Part shown: positions 39,801 to 47,899 of the stretch, piece after piece | Position numbering within the stretch: the stretch's first letter is position 1 | Layout: each line of letters begins with the position of its first letter | Assembly (NCBI GenBank): GCA_022414725.1 | Contig: CM039465.1 | Coordinates: 21,021,556-21,085,555, forward strand | DNA length: 64,000 nt | Source: Microglena sp. YARC | Taxonomy: Eukaryota > Chlorophyta > Chlorophyceae > Chlamydomonadales > Chlamydomonadaceae | Direction: 5' to 3' | Translations under genes and position numbers: made by a program | The notes under the pieces: generated by a model | Seen by the model: only the letters and a program-made list of their open reading frames with translations | What the model was told of the DNA's origin: nothing | Databases searched by the model: none

Positions 39801-40360
39801 TGGGCGGGAAGTCGGTTAAGTCGGTTACGCGATGACTCCACCACAACCACGACCATGATTTCTTTATATATATATAAAAATATATAGTATATATATATAT
39901 ATATATACTATGATGAAAATCAGGTAGATGATGACCACTACCCCATCGCATAAAAATAAATAGTTTGCCTTATCACGAGGTGTGAGGTTGAGGGGGGCAA
40001 CCCGTTTGCTTGCACTGGGGCCAACCACCCACCTAACCCATCCCATCTGAACCCATCCCAACCCATCCCAACCTATCCCAACCCATCCCAATCCATCCCA
40101 ACCCAAACCATCCCAACCCATCCCAACCCAAACCATCCGAAACCATCCCAAGCCAACCCATCCCATATATGTAGGTCGGTATCATTGTTGGAAAGGGCGG
40201 CGCTGCCTTGAAGCGACTGGGGCGAGACTCTCGAGAGGATATCGAGCAGTTCCTGGAACGCTCTGTGTACCTGGAGCTGTCGGTGAAGGTGGCGGCTGAC
40301 TGGAGGGAGAAGAAAGAGTCTCTGGAGCAGTTTGGATTCTACAGCCCCTCCTACACCTGA
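25635..40360 (+). CDS. ERA: Era-like GTPase, chloroplast type
   Basis: Seven exons (25635-26202, 28960-29024, 31136-31382, 32097-32169, 34069-34291, 36338-36418, 40175-40360) join to 1443 nt, 480 aa. Residues 1-37 look like a transit peptide (basic, ending RPRASA). Residues 63-109 are an RG-rich tract unusual for Era, followed by an acidic linker. The G domain starts at GHKSGYVAV: G1 GKPNAGKS at 192-199, G2 region PQTTRH, G3 DTPG at 239-242, G4 NKAD at 302-305, G5 SAK at 332-334. The KH domain has GKGG at 425-428 and an FGFY-containing end. Era binds the 3' end of small-subunit rRNA and helps ribosome assembly, here presumably in plastids. Introns make up about 90% of the locus. Confidence 0.93.
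26750..27210. repeat. Two tandem arrays in Era intron 1
   Basis: 26750-27105: about six units of 60-65 bp (CACATGCTGCCTGTACGCCACCGAAAGAATAAGTA). 27105-27205: three units of about 36 bp (GCAGCAACGTGTGTTTTTCTCGGGTTCTC). Confidence 0.85.
27830..28510. repeat. 114-bp tandem array in Era intron 1
   Basis: About six units with ATGAGGCATCTCAACAGACATCTGAATGGGTGGTG ... CGATATCGCGCAGAAACGCTGG. The starts near 27877, 27991, 28105 and 28219 are exactly 114 bp apart. As 114 is 38 codons, frames of about 150 codons stay open on both strands; neither is a gene. Confidence 0.88.
28840..28918 (-). repeat. 80-bp hairpin repeat, inverted
   Basis: ACGCCTTATTACGAGGCGTGAGGTTGAGG ... TTTGCTTGCACCAGGGCCAACCACC. 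It ends about 40 bp before the acceptor of Era exon 2. Confidence 0.8.
28960..29024 (+). CDS. ERA: Era exon 2 (G1/Walker A)
   Basis: Acceptor TTTTTCTTGTTGCAG, donor TTTCA|GTGAGT. Encodes VIGKPNAGKST and NAIVGQKLS. Confidence 0.93.
29183..29350. repeat. AGGGGTTATCAAATAGGCTTAAAGG repeat, two tandem units
   Basis: Two units of about 107 bp in Era intron 2. The family consensus is TGTATGTTACAGTCCAGGGG, TAGCCAAATAGGCTTAAGGG, ACTTGCCCAACCTCGATATC. Other copies: 7222-7285, 10145-10200 and 12843-12900 (all inverted), 33048-33950, 40838-40900, 43128-43215, 46530-46640, 62893-62960. Confidence 0.72.
29983..30184. mobile_element. hAT-like MITE, family 1, perfect 8-bp duplication
   Basis: Element 29991-30176 (186 bp): TAGGGACCGGCATATCAAAT ... 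ATATTGCCGTTCCCTA, flanked on both sides by AATATTTA (29983-29990, 30177-30184). This is the cleanest copy for defining the element ends. Confidence 0.88.
30370..30570. repeat. Three tandem units with GGTGGTGGTGAAGGTGG
   Basis: About 95-bp units: ACATTTATCTCCAGACAGTCAT, then ATGAATGCTACCAGGGTGG and a GGT/GGTA run. They lie in Era intron 2. Confidence 0.8.
30637..30812 (+). repeat. Two 80-bp hairpin repeats in Era intron 2
   Basis: Copies at 30637-30722 (tail ATTATTTATTTATTTA) and 30735-30812 (no tail). Both carry CCCCCTCAACCTCA-type text. Confidence 0.78.
31136..31382 (+). CDS. ERA: Era exon 3 (G2, G3)
   Basis: Acceptor AACTGTACAG, donor GGACAG|GTAGGA. Encodes AVTYKPQTTRHR, MILFDTPGIIE and VVDAADQPEEAL, ending NWT plus one base. 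An acceptor-edge copy (TCCAGGCTGTTCCTTA) lies 57 bp upstream. Confidence 0.93.
31440..32096 (+). repeat. Tandem copies of the Era exon 3 end and its donor
   Basis: Three copies at about 31480-31582, 31655-31755 and 31830-31925 repeat the last ~85 bp of exon 3 plus the first ~60 bp of intron 3. The first keeps GGACAG|GTAGGAGG; the second has GACAGATAGGAGG (GT lost); the third CCTGGTAGGGAG. A shorter remnant (GCTGACCAGCTTCC..CCAACTGGACAG) ends at the exon 4 acceptor. Poly-G runs separate units. Confidence 0.85.
32097..32169 (+). CDS. ERA: Era exon 4 (G4, NKAD)
   Basis: Acceptor CAACTGGACAG, donor ACGTG|GTGAGG. Encodes PPMAVLLNKADLLEEAQ and ends within the Trp codon completed by exon 5. Confidence 0.9.
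32705..32850. repeat. Minisatellite (ACACCTCTGACTTTGACCTTG)n
   Basis: Seven or eight 21-bp units, open in several frames because 21 is divisible by three. Confidence 0.88.
33048..33950. repeat. Array of GGGTAGCCAAATAGGCT repeats in Era intron 4
   Basis: About five units of 120-170 bp, each with a GATATC(A/C)GGAGGGGCTAG block, GATGATGAACTGGGTCCCA and CAAAACGGTTTACCAAC. It ends with five short ATGAATTGGGCCCCAGCAAAAC units at 33795-33945. Confidence 0.82.
33998..34034 (+). repeat. ERA: Fragment of Era exon 5 just upstream of exon 5
   Basis: CCAGAGAGCCCCACGCTCTATCC resembles the internal exon 5 sequence CCAGAGGGCCCCACGCTATACC and lies about 40 bp before the real acceptor. Confidence 0.7.
34069..34291 (+). 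CDS. ERA: Era exon 5 (G5 and linker to KH)
   Basis: Acceptor CCCCCTCTGCAG, donor CACCCAG|GTTAGT. Encodes the SAK motif, LPEGPTLYPKSIVSEQPERF and EVPYSTQ, all typical of Era. Confidence 0.93.
34500..34645 (+). repeat. ERA: Downstream partial copy of Era exon 5 with donor
   Basis: Repeats the exon 5 second half: TLYPKSIVSEQPDRF, FVSELI, then an insertion, then KIFLPYSMEVPYSSQ and CAG|GTGAGT. It is open in frame but lacks an acceptor and the SAK half. A third, shorter fragment is at about 36195-36245. Confidence 0.8.
34895..35830. mobile_element. LTR-like direct repeats flanking a short insert
   Basis: Two related repeats of about 190-205 bp start TGTCAACGGAGTGTTGAAAAGG at 34895 and 35624 and end GCAGCTTCCTGGAAGGTA at about 35086 and 35830. 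The 530-bp interior has no pol-like frame. The layout resembles a terminal-repeat retrotransposon in miniature, but no primer-binding site or target duplication was found. A third fragment lies at 36014-36065. Confidence 0.45.
36338..36418 (+). CDS. ERA: Era exon 6 (start of KH domain)
   Basis: Acceptor CGCCCATTTCAG, donor AGCCAG|GTAAGA. Encodes VEIIEFKERRNQKDYISAQI and LVEKESQ, phase 0 at both ends. Confidence 0.9.
36411..36760 (+). repeat. Minisatellite built on the Era exon 6 donor
   Basis: About nine units of about 35 bp (GCAAGAGTGTAGTGCCAATGTAATCCTGAAGCCAG) start directly at the real junction GAAAGCCAG|GTAAGAGTG. Each unit rebuilds an exon-like GAAGCCAG followed by GCAAGAG or GTAAGAG. 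A long poly-G run follows at 36796-36825. Confidence 0.85.
37106..39907. repeat. 1.3-1.5 kb tandem duplication in Era intron 6
   Basis: Unit 1 (37106-38599) and unit 2 (38600-39907) both start ACTAGTACGGTAGCC, contain poly-C tracts, the CTGTGGGCTTTGCCATAGCTG block, and end with a GGCGGGAAGTCGGTTAAGTCGG stretch and a TA-rich run. Identity looks above 90% across the last kilobase. I see no supported exon in either. Confidence 0.82.
39944..40032 (-). repeat. 80-bp hairpin repeat, inverted
   Basis: AAATAAATAGTTTGCCTTATCACGAGG ... TTTGCTTGCACTGGGGCCAACCACC, followed by a (CCCATCCCAAC)n run up to Era exon 7. Confidence 0.8.
40175..40360 (+). CDS. ERA: Era exon 7 (KH domain, stop)
   Basis: Acceptor CATATATGTAG. 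Encodes VGIIVGKGGAALKRLG ... LELSVKV.ADWR, the RNA-binding GxxG loop and final helix, ending YSPSYT and TGA at 40358-40360. Confidence 0.92.
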   Translation, partial: VGIIVGKGGAALKRLGRDSREDIEQFLERSVYLELSVKVAADWREKKESLEQFGFYSPSYT

Positions 40361-40470
40361 TCTGGGGGTATCTGATCTGGGGGTGCCTGATCTGAGGGTA
40401 CCTGATCTAAGGGTACCTGATCTGAGGGTGCCTGATCTGGGAGTACCTGATCTGGGGGTACCTGATATAT
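40345..40470 (+). repeat. 15-bp repeats starting at the Era stop codon
   Basis: CTGATCTGGGGGTAC-type units, about seven, begin with the TGA of the Era stop (CACCTGATCTGGGGG). They would form the start of the 3' UTR. Confidence 0.82.
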
Positions 40471-40595
40471 AGGGAACGACATAATGATATCATATGACAA
40501 AGTCAGACTAGGCTTAAGTTATTACTTATATACAATATCATATTATGCAGTATGTACGATATCATGCTCGCCTTTGGTCAACATCATATGATGTC
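40470..40595. mobile_element. hAT-like MITE, family 1, right end decayed
   Basis: TAGGGAACGACATAATGATATC ... GGTCAACATCATATGATGTCCC. The left end is intact; no convincing duplication is seen on the right. It lies about 110 bp past the Era stop. Confidence 0.65.
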
Positions 40596-41956
40596 CCAAG
40601 ACAGGGCACTTATAGATAGGGTTGGACATGTTTTTCAGCATACTCTGGGTTGCTCACAGTCTTCCGATTCCAAGCCCCCCCCCCCCCCCCGTGCGATACC
40701 CACAGAAACCAGGAAGCGTAATAAGTGGATGAGAACGTTTAAAGACCTGTCCAGGTCAGGTAGCAGTTCTATAGTTGTAGCAGGTGCTACAGTTAGGCTC
40801 CTGGCCCACCCATGTGTGTGTTTTTAAGTCTAGCCCGTAAAGGCGTAGCCAAATAGGCTTAAAAGAATTGCCCAACCTTAATATTGGGAGGGGCTGTACA
40901 CAGAACATGTACTAGCCATCATGTACTAGCCATCAAAGTGATCGGGGTCCTGCTTTGCCTTTTTAGCAGTGGGCACTCCAGTTCTCCTATGTCAGCTTAC
41001 TTCGAGCTTTATTTAATTGAATCGAATTGAATTGGATTGTTGTATGGTTCTCCAGCCAACTGTGGGCTGCTTGCTGACTTTCTTTCAATACAAGCCACCC
41101 TACGATTCCCCCAGAAACCAGGGAGCATACTCGGCGGAATATACTTCTTAACCTGTGAAGAGCGTAGTAGCGCAGACTGGGTTCACCTGGCCGGAGCTAT
41201 ATATATCATATATGAGATCAAAGCATATGGGGGAGAAAGGAAGCGTGAGTGGTATCAGTAGTACAGCCGTGATGCATGACTGTAGTACTGTACTACTGAT
41301 ATCACAACAGAGCTGAAGAGATCCACCTGAACTTGACCTTGGTTACATAGCTTCAGCCAGCAATTTGGCTGCTCGCCGTCTTCGGAGTAAAAACATTAAT
41401 TTCAGGAAAATGTAATCCCGATTCCCGAACAAATCACTTTTTCATTTTCCCCCTTCTTTTTCATTTTTCGGTTGTTTTCCTCTTCTTCTACTGAGCGATA
41501 AAACAGCTCCCAAAAACCTTTTCATACCCCATGTCCCCGTCATACCTATAAAAAAAGACTAGATCCAGTATATTCATACATTCATGGACGAACAAGGGAA
41601 GCTTCTCTCGCCCTTCAACGTCTGGATTGCACATCAGGTTGCCGTACGCAGAGAAACATTTTGCTCTCCGATTGGAAAACCAGGCTCTATTGTGATACTT
41701 TCTTCTCGAATCAGGCAGTACAAGTCAGTACATTCAAATACCACAATCACACAAATGACGCGTTCGATCCTTGCAAGGGGGAATGGGCCGTTTCTAATAC
41801 CGTCGACAATTATAGCCACGTGTGCGAGTGTCGATACAGTGCCGTGGTGCCGTAGTGCCGTTTCCACAGAAGAGCTAGATCAGCGTAATACTACCGTTCA
41901 TGGCATGATCTCCGCAGAAGCACGTTTTTGACATCTTACGATCTAGCCAGTACCGA

Positions 41957-42172
41957 TCCGCCTTTTTGGCGGAGCCCCCCCTTCTGGGGGGCGGGAGCCC
42001 CCAGTTTTACCCATTTGTCCGTTCGACCGACCGACCATCCATCTGACCGCGATGAAGCCTGACACGTCAGCCAACGGTCTCGTAACCAACTCGCTTCCGT
42101 TACCATCTGTCGCTCCGTCGCGATCACTCTCCGCCATTTTTAGCGTCGCAGGCGACGCTGCATCGAACTTGT
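41957..42172 (+). repeat. 200-bp repeat with GC-rich hairpin
   Basis: GGCGGAGCCCCCCCTTCTGG then GGGGCGGGAGCCCCC; middle GAAGCCTGACACGTCAGCC; end AGCGTCGCAGGCGACGCTGC. This is the best-preserved copy. Confidence 0.75.
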
Positions 42173-43564
42173 TGAGATTGCGACTGACATATCCCGTGCC
42201 AGATTATCTGCACTCTGGGTTGAGGGTTTCCTGGTAGCCTTCGATATTTCTCTTCCTTCTCTTCCGCCGAGGTGAGCGGGATGCTTGGGATGACTGACCC
42301 ATATACCGGCAACCATTCGCTTCCCTTCTTCTTCTGGCCCCAATCAACCCCCCGTCGATTATTCAATGTCACGGTTGGATAGAAAGCAGAGGATCCATCC
42401 TAACAAGGACAGTTTAACGTGCCCAGGTCCAAGCAATAAAGGATGCAGCTGATGCTCAAGACAAGGCCAATGCTGCACTCCAGGATCCTACCCCTGTCCT
42501 TGTGTCAACCCAGGCCTCAGAGGAGTACTGCTGATGCAGCACCATATGTTGTCAGTGCTACTCCGAGTAAGTGTGCATCGTGCCACGTCAGTAGGTAGGC
42601 ATCATTCAAGCATGTAACTGTTGTAGGCCAAACGATGCAGGTTTGGTATTCTAATGAACCTGGTCTAAGTACCTCGTGGGGTTATGGTGGGTAGCTAGTT
42701 TCTGCAATATCTAATTTACACCATCCATTAATTTATCTATCTCTCCTGCTGGTGCTGGCTTGCATGCAGATGAGCGCCCCATCTGGCCTGGGAAGGGAGG
42801 AACAAGGAAGGACCCCCAAAGAGAGGGTGCTGATGAACCTACTGTTGGTGGTAAGGCAGGGCACCCCTTGGGGAAGGTTCCTGCTGTTGGCTCTCAACAA
42901 GGAAGAGACTAATCTTCTAAGAGGATCACACCGCGTCGTATGGACTACCAGAAGGAAGGCATGGTAAGACCATGGATACTCTATCCCCACACACAAGCTA
43001 TTTATCTAGGATGTTCTGCTGAGTGCAGTAGACTGCAACATACATCTACCGATGCTTTCGTTCATGCTGGTGATGCCTCAATCGGACGTGACATAGCTGC
43101 TTTTTGGTACTATTTTTGTATAATCCAGGGGTATCCAAATAGGCTGAAGGGACTTGCCCAACCTTACAAACAGGAAGGGCAGTTCAAAAAGCAAGCACTG
43201 GTGAACTGAACCCCAACCAATGGTAAACGACTGGGGCCCGGAGTAAGTGCTATCTATGCAGATAATTGAACTTCTCGCTTCTTGACACATTTATTAATAC
43301 ATGTAACAAGATGTTTCCATCCTCTTAATGAGTCAGGGTTCATTCACATGGCTACTTGTGAGATGCATGGGCTTTGCATCCTTGGCCCACATCTTTGATT
43401 AGGTTGATGAGCCGCTGTGCGGCATCTAGAAAATTGAAAATTAGTATGCCATGCCACAGGCGTGAGATTGAGGGAACCCTCCCGTTTGCATGAATGTGTA
43501 CATACTGGAGAATGGGTACCATGTCGGGTTTATTTGGTTTTGCAGGCCCTCTGCGCCTGAGCTT

Positions 43565-43745
43565 GGACTAGCGACATCTAGTATATCATATGATGACGTT
43601 TTGCAACAGTGTTCCATTTTATAGTGTTCCATCTTATATTGTTCCATTTTAAAGTGTTCCATTTCAAAGTGTTCCATTTTATGGTGTTCATTTTATAGTG
43701 TTCCATTTATAGTGCTCCATTTTACAGCCCTCCATTTTAGAGTGT
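43565..43745. repeat. Minisatellite (TTCCATTTTATAGTG)n
   Basis: About ten units of 14-15 bp with TCTTATATTG and TTTAAAGTG variants. Confidence 0.85.
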
Positions 43746-44120
43746 GCTATGGGGTTCCATACAAAACAAAACTAGTTGGAACCTGGTCATACAGATAGCC
43801 ATTATATTCTTGCGCACACCGCACATGGTAGATAGAGACGTGAAACAGACAGTTGTAATCACCTGGATGTTTTCACCGGTGCAACTTGTTCATCTCACAT
43901 TTCTCCAAGGCCAACACTGACCATTATATAACCTAGTTGACTACATGTACTAAAGGCAATGACACGTTTAAAATCCGCTTGAAAGAACCCTCATAACAGC
44001 CATATTCGCATATTCAGCAATAAAGAATAAGGCAAAGCCTAAACTTGAATGAGCTCACCATTGAATTTGACGTCAATACCACATCCTTCTTTGTAGGCCG
44101 TAGCAAGCCCTGCAGAGCTG

Positions 44121-45563
44121 ATGAGGACCATCATAGGATGCAGGGACTTGAGAAGCTTGGATCAAGTTATCAACAGCCATAGCAGGGACTTTGATGGGCG
44201 GAAGGTGTCTGCTGCAATGAATAGGGTGGCTAAATTGCATAGGCAGGACCAAGTGGCTATAGCACAAGAGATGATGCAGGATCTGAGTGTCTTGGCCTTG
44301 CGGGAACTGAACAACATGGATGTTCGCTCCTTGTCCGGTGTGTTGTTGTCCTTGGGCAAAGTAGGAGGTCCAGTAGTCAACCTTGATTTAGTACAGGGGA
44401 TCTTGGCACGTACCAAAGAGGAGTTGTCAAGCGTCAACGCAGTCGACCTCTCAAATATTCTGTGGGCGATTGCAAAACTGCAAGCTCCTATTAATGACTT
44501 ATTAGTTCATGAACTAATGGATGCTGCCACATGGAGGTTTCCGGAATTCAAACCCCAAGATTTTTCCAACACTCTCTGGGCGGTAGCAACAATGGGGATA
44601 CGTCCTGATGGCCCATTCCTTGAAGGCTGGATCTACTTTGCTGCCACAAAGCTGCCTGACTTCGACACTCAAGCCCTATCCAACAGCCTATGGGCAGTAG
44701 CCACGCTGGGTGTTCAGGATGAAACTTTCATTGCTGCCTGGTTGAGTGTGGCTAAGCTGAAGCTGCCCGAGTTCAATGTCCAGGCACTGTCCATCAGCTT
44801 GTGGGCAGCGGCCAAGCTGGGTATCGAGGATGAAGCTTTCATTGATATCTGGTTGCGAGTGGCTAAGAGGGAGCTGCCTGGTTTCAATGCCCAGAATCTG
44901 TCCAACAGCTTGTGGGCAGCAGCCATGCTGGGTATTGCGGATGAAGCTTTCATGGCTATCTGGTTGCAAGTGGCTAAGCGGGAGCTGCCTGGCTTTAATG
45001 TCCAGAATCTATCCAACAGCTTGTGGGCAGCGGTCAAGCTGGGTATTCAGGATGAATCTTTCATTGCAGCCTGGTTGAGTGTGGCTAAGCGGAAGCTGTC
45101 TGAGTTTAATGTCGAGGAACTGTCCATGACCTTGTTGGCAGCGGCCAAGCTGGGTATTGAGGATGAAGCTTTCATTGCTATCTGGTTGCGAGTGGCTAAG
45201 AGGGAGCTGCCTGGCTTTAATGCCCAGAATCTGTCCAACAGCTTGTGGGCAGCAGCCAAGCTAGGTATTGCGGAAAAGGCTTTCATTGCTATCTTGTTGC
45301 GAGTGGCTAAGCGGGAGCTGCCTGGCTTCAATGCCCAGAATCTGTCAATCAGCTTGTGGGCAGTAGCCAAGCTAGGTATTGAGGATGAATCTTTCATTGC
45401 TGCGTGGTTGGGCGTGGCAATGGGGAAATTGCCTGAATTCAATTTTCTGGATTTGAAACAGACGTCTATTGCAATAGCATCAAGTGACAAGTGGAATATA
45501 GACACAGGGTTCAAGGACAGGATCGCTGCCAAGCTAAATCAGGGAAGCGACTTGGAGTGCTGA
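44121..45563 (+). CDS. Alpha-solenoid protein of 37-aa repeats (OPR/RAP-associated type)
   Basis: A 480-codon frame. The N-terminus RTIIGCRDLRSLDQVINSHS and VSAAMNRVAKL resembles leaders of algal and apicomplexan organelle RNA-binding solenoid proteins. Eight repeats of 37 residues follow (core FIAAWL.VAK..LPEFN.Q.LS.SLWA.AKLGI.DE), several nearly identical at DNA level over 111 bp. Related proteins usually bind organelle RNA and end in a RAP domain; none is visible before the stop. The start is uncertain: an acceptor-like TTCTTTGTAG ends at 44096, followed by eight codons open into the ATG, so earlier exons may exist. The exact family name is not assigned. Confidence 0.75.
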   Translation: MRTIIGCRDLRSLDQVINSHSRDFDGRKVSAAMNRVAKLHRQDQVAIAQEMMQDLSVLALRELNNMDVRSLSGVLLSLGKVGGPVVNLDLVQGILARTKEELSSVNAVDLSNILWAIAKLQAPINDLLVHELMDAATWRFPEFKPQDFSNTLWAVATMGIRPDGPFLEGWIYFAATKLPDFDTQALSNSLWAVATLGVQDETFIAAWLSVAKLKLPEFNVQALSISLWAAAKLGIEDEAFIDIWLRVAKRELPGFNAQNLSNSLWAAAMLGIADEAFMAIWLQVAKRELPGFNVQNLSNSLWAAVKLGIQDESFIAAWLSVAKRKLSEFNVEELSMTLLAAAKLGIEDEAFIAIWLRVAKRELPGFNAQNLSNSLWAAAKLGIAEKAFIAILLRVAKRELPGFNAQNLSISLWAVAKLGIEDESFIAAWLGVAMGKLPEFNFLDLKQTSIAIASSDKWNIDTGFKDRIAAKLNQGSDLEC

Positions 45564-45639
45564 AGGAAACCCAGAGCCTACCTTCATATATTTGAGGACA
45601 TATCTAGCAGGTACCTTCTGATCATGTCTGGAAGTATAT

Positions 45640-45815
45640 GAGTTCCATGGTATTAGTTGTGCACTCAATTCCAAAATCTGATGTCTAATATTTATCCAAC
45701 ATCAGTTGATATTAGTTTTGCAAACACTTAGATTAGTTGCCGTTCCTTACATGTACGGTATCTAGGGACCTGCTGGTCCATATCATATGATGTTGACCAA
45801 AGGCGGGTATATGAG
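45640..45815. mobile_element. Composite of MITE family 2 and family 1 fragments
   Basis: TGATATTAGTTTTGCAAACACTTAGATTAGTTGCCGTTCCTTA (the end of family 2) ends near 45749. A family 1 fragment starts TAGGGACCTGC near 45772. A 35-bp phrase (GTATATGAGTTCCATGGTAT) flanks both sides. Confidence 0.55.
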
Positions 45816-45930
45816 TTCCATGGTATGAGTTGTGCACTCAAGTCAGCAGGGTCTGATGACATGGTACACAATAAAATCCTTAAATCAAGGACCATCCTCC
45901 AGATTCACACACTTATGTAGCTCTGGTTGG

Positions 45931-46090
45931 CAGATGCGTAGGGACCGGCATGTCATACGATGTTGACCAAAGGGGAGTATGATATCATATGATATTGTAT
46001 ATAAATGGTACCTTTAGCCTAGTCAGAATGCCGGCATCATATGATGACATGATATCATATGGTATCATATTGTCATTCCCTTCAAATGCG
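45931..46090. mobile_element. hAT-like MITE, family 1
   Basis: Element 45939-46082 (144 bp): TAGGGACCGGCATGTCAT ... ATATTGTCATTCCCTT, flanked by CAGATGCG and CAAATGCG, seven of eight identical. Confidence 0.82.
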
Positions 46091-46103
46091 TCTTTAATTT
46101 TTT

Positions 46104-46308
46104 GGCAGAGCCCCCCTTATGGGGGGCGGGAGCCCCCAGGGCCACCCGTTGTCGGTTTTTTTGTGCAGCCGACGTGTGACCGAGACGATGCCAGGCACGT
46201 CAGCCAACGGTCTCGTAACTAACTGGCTTCTGTCCGCTCAATTCCGTCGCCAAATCTCTCCGCCAATTTTCCACGCCGCTTGCGACGCTGCCTAGGACTT
46301 GTGATCAT
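46104..46308 (+). repeat. 200-bp repeat with GC-rich hairpin
   Basis: GGCAGAGCCCCCCTTATGGG then GGGCGGGAGCCCCC; end CCACGCCGCTTGCGACGCTGCC. It starts 20 bp after the MITE duplication. Confidence 0.75.
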
Positions 46309-46681
46309 GTGAGGACACACTTGAGTTCCACATGTGGTATGGGTTGTGTGCGTAGGGTCACATGGTACGAACAGGTACATGATACAATTAAATACCACCA
46401 TCAAAATGTATCCACTCCTGTAGTTTTGAATGGCAGCCCAGGCTGTATATAATCATGTCAGGACCTGTTTGACAGTTTGAGTTCCATGGTATGAGTTGTG
46501 CATGTGCATGTATGTTTGTGTGTGTTACAGTCGAGGGGTAGCCAAATAGGCTTAAGGGACTTGCCCAGCCTCGATATCAGGGGGCACTAGCTGGCTTAAC
46601 GAATATAAGCACTGATGAATGTGCCAGAACAAATCGTTTTACTGATAGAGGCTCTGAGTTGGAGCTACAGAGATAATTTAA

Positions 46682-47357
46682 TTGTACGATTCTCAGAGAA
46701 TGAGACCTGACCTTGCCGTCCTACCTAACATAGACTCTCCTACCTGTATGGCTGCTAAAGAACTCTGGCTTCTTGAGCTTGGATACTGCTCTGATACCAA
46801 CCATGCTACTAAGTTTATCACTAAACACGCCCAGCATGTTGAGTTAGTAAATGGCCTTATATCGGCTGGATACCTCGTTCACTACGAAGTTATCACCATT
46901 GGAACAACTGGTACTATTCAAACCTCTTTTTTTACTTCTATAACTTAACTTGGACTTAAGAGACCGTGTGCCCTTTAACTGGCGGACAAAGTCCATTCCC
47001 ACTCCATCACTAGCTTTCAGAGTATTTTACAGTGCAGACGTTTTATGGAAGCACACCCTGGGTCGATACCCGGGGACTAGCACACAGACCGTGCCCCCCC
47101 TCAGTTTTTGTCTTACCAGCTGCATTGTGCTGATGCTTCCCAACCGGGGTGAAAAAACCCCGTGGTCCAGTTGCATTGGCACTATGTGGTTACGATGCCT
47201 GCCTCTGCGGGCGTCAATGGTGATTCTTTTTTACTCAGTTGGTCCTACGGTGACTATAGCTAGCTGCGGCTTACGCTATGGTGTCCTTAACTTCACGTCC
47301 TGTGAGTAACGGTATTACACGGATGTAACAATTTCAATTTCAATTTGTACGATTCTC
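46682..47357 (+). mobile_element. 5'-truncated LINE copy 2 with 13-bp target duplication
   Basis: The body (46695-47344, 650 bp) lies between TTGTACGATTCTC at 46682-46694 and 47345-47357. It encodes RPDLAVLPNIDSPTC, ELGYCSDTNHATKFI, ITIGTTGTI and later broken frames, then ACGGATGTAACAATTTCAATTTCA as the tail. It is about 85-90% identical by eye to copy 1 over the first 350 bp. Confidence 0.87.
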
Positions 47358-47457
47358 GCAAAATTAAAAACTAGAATTATTATATATTTCCAACTTCAAA
47401 ACATTCAGGATACGTGACCTGATGCTAGAGTCTTTACAAGCCAATTTTTTTTTTTTT

Positions 47458-47665
47458 TTACGGAGCCCCCTCTTCAAGGGGGCGGGAGCCCCTATATATA
47501 CCCATTTGTCCGTCCAACCGAAAAACAAAAAAATGAAGCCTGACACGTCAGCCAATGGTCGCGTAACTAAATCGCCTCTGTCACTTCCACCGTTGCCACC
47601 ACTCGTTCTGTCTCCAACAAACTCCGCCTATTTTTCGCGTCAATTCGCTGCATAGGACTTGACAG
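47458..47665 (+). repeat. 200-bp repeat with GC-rich hairpin
   Basis: CGGAGCCCCCTCTTCAAGGG then GGCGGGAGCCCC; middle GAAGCCTGACACGTCAGCC; end TTCGCGTCAATTCGCTGCAT. It is preceded by a T12 run. Confidence 0.72.
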
Positions 47666-47769
47666 TTTCTCAAAAAGCATTTCCTATCTTCAGCATACGG
47701 TTTAAAAAAACATTCTAATATCAAATGCATTTCATTTTCTACCACTATGCTTGGACTTGAACTACCGTA

Positions 47770-47870
47770 ACCGCCATGGTAGCACTATCCAGGTGATGTA
47801 GCAGCCCGTTCTCTACCTTCGTAATACAGGGCTGCCTTAATACCACGCCCCACCAGGCGTTCTCATTGCT
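47770..47870 (+). mobile_element. tRNA-headed SINE, 5' truncated
   Basis: Only the body remains: TAACCGCCATGGTAGCACTATCC ... ACGCCCCACCAGGCGTTCTCATTGC. The tRNA-like head is missing. Confidence 0.75.
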
Positions 47871-47899
47871 TGTTCGAACTTTAAATTTGTTATATGGCT

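Larger units (their letters stand above)
40600..44096. other. Intergenic between Era and the solenoid gene
   Basis: Repeats found: poly-C at 40677-40690, AGCCAAATAGGCTTAA repeats at 40838-40900 and 43128-43215, the GTTACATAGCTTCAGCCAGC family at 41340-41390, and a 200-bp hairpin repeat at 41957-42172. An unsupported 115-codon frame starts at 41584. Around 42427-42540 and 42770-42970 there are protein-like stretches (VQAIKDAADAQDKANAALQD; ADEPTVGGKAGHPLGKVPAV) next to plausible splice sites but broken by stops; they could be 5' exons of the next gene or a decayed gene. Confidence 0.4.

Noticed and set aside
41584..41931. 115-codon gene
   Set aside because: No family resemblance, overlapping frames of similar quality on the other strand, and no splice context.
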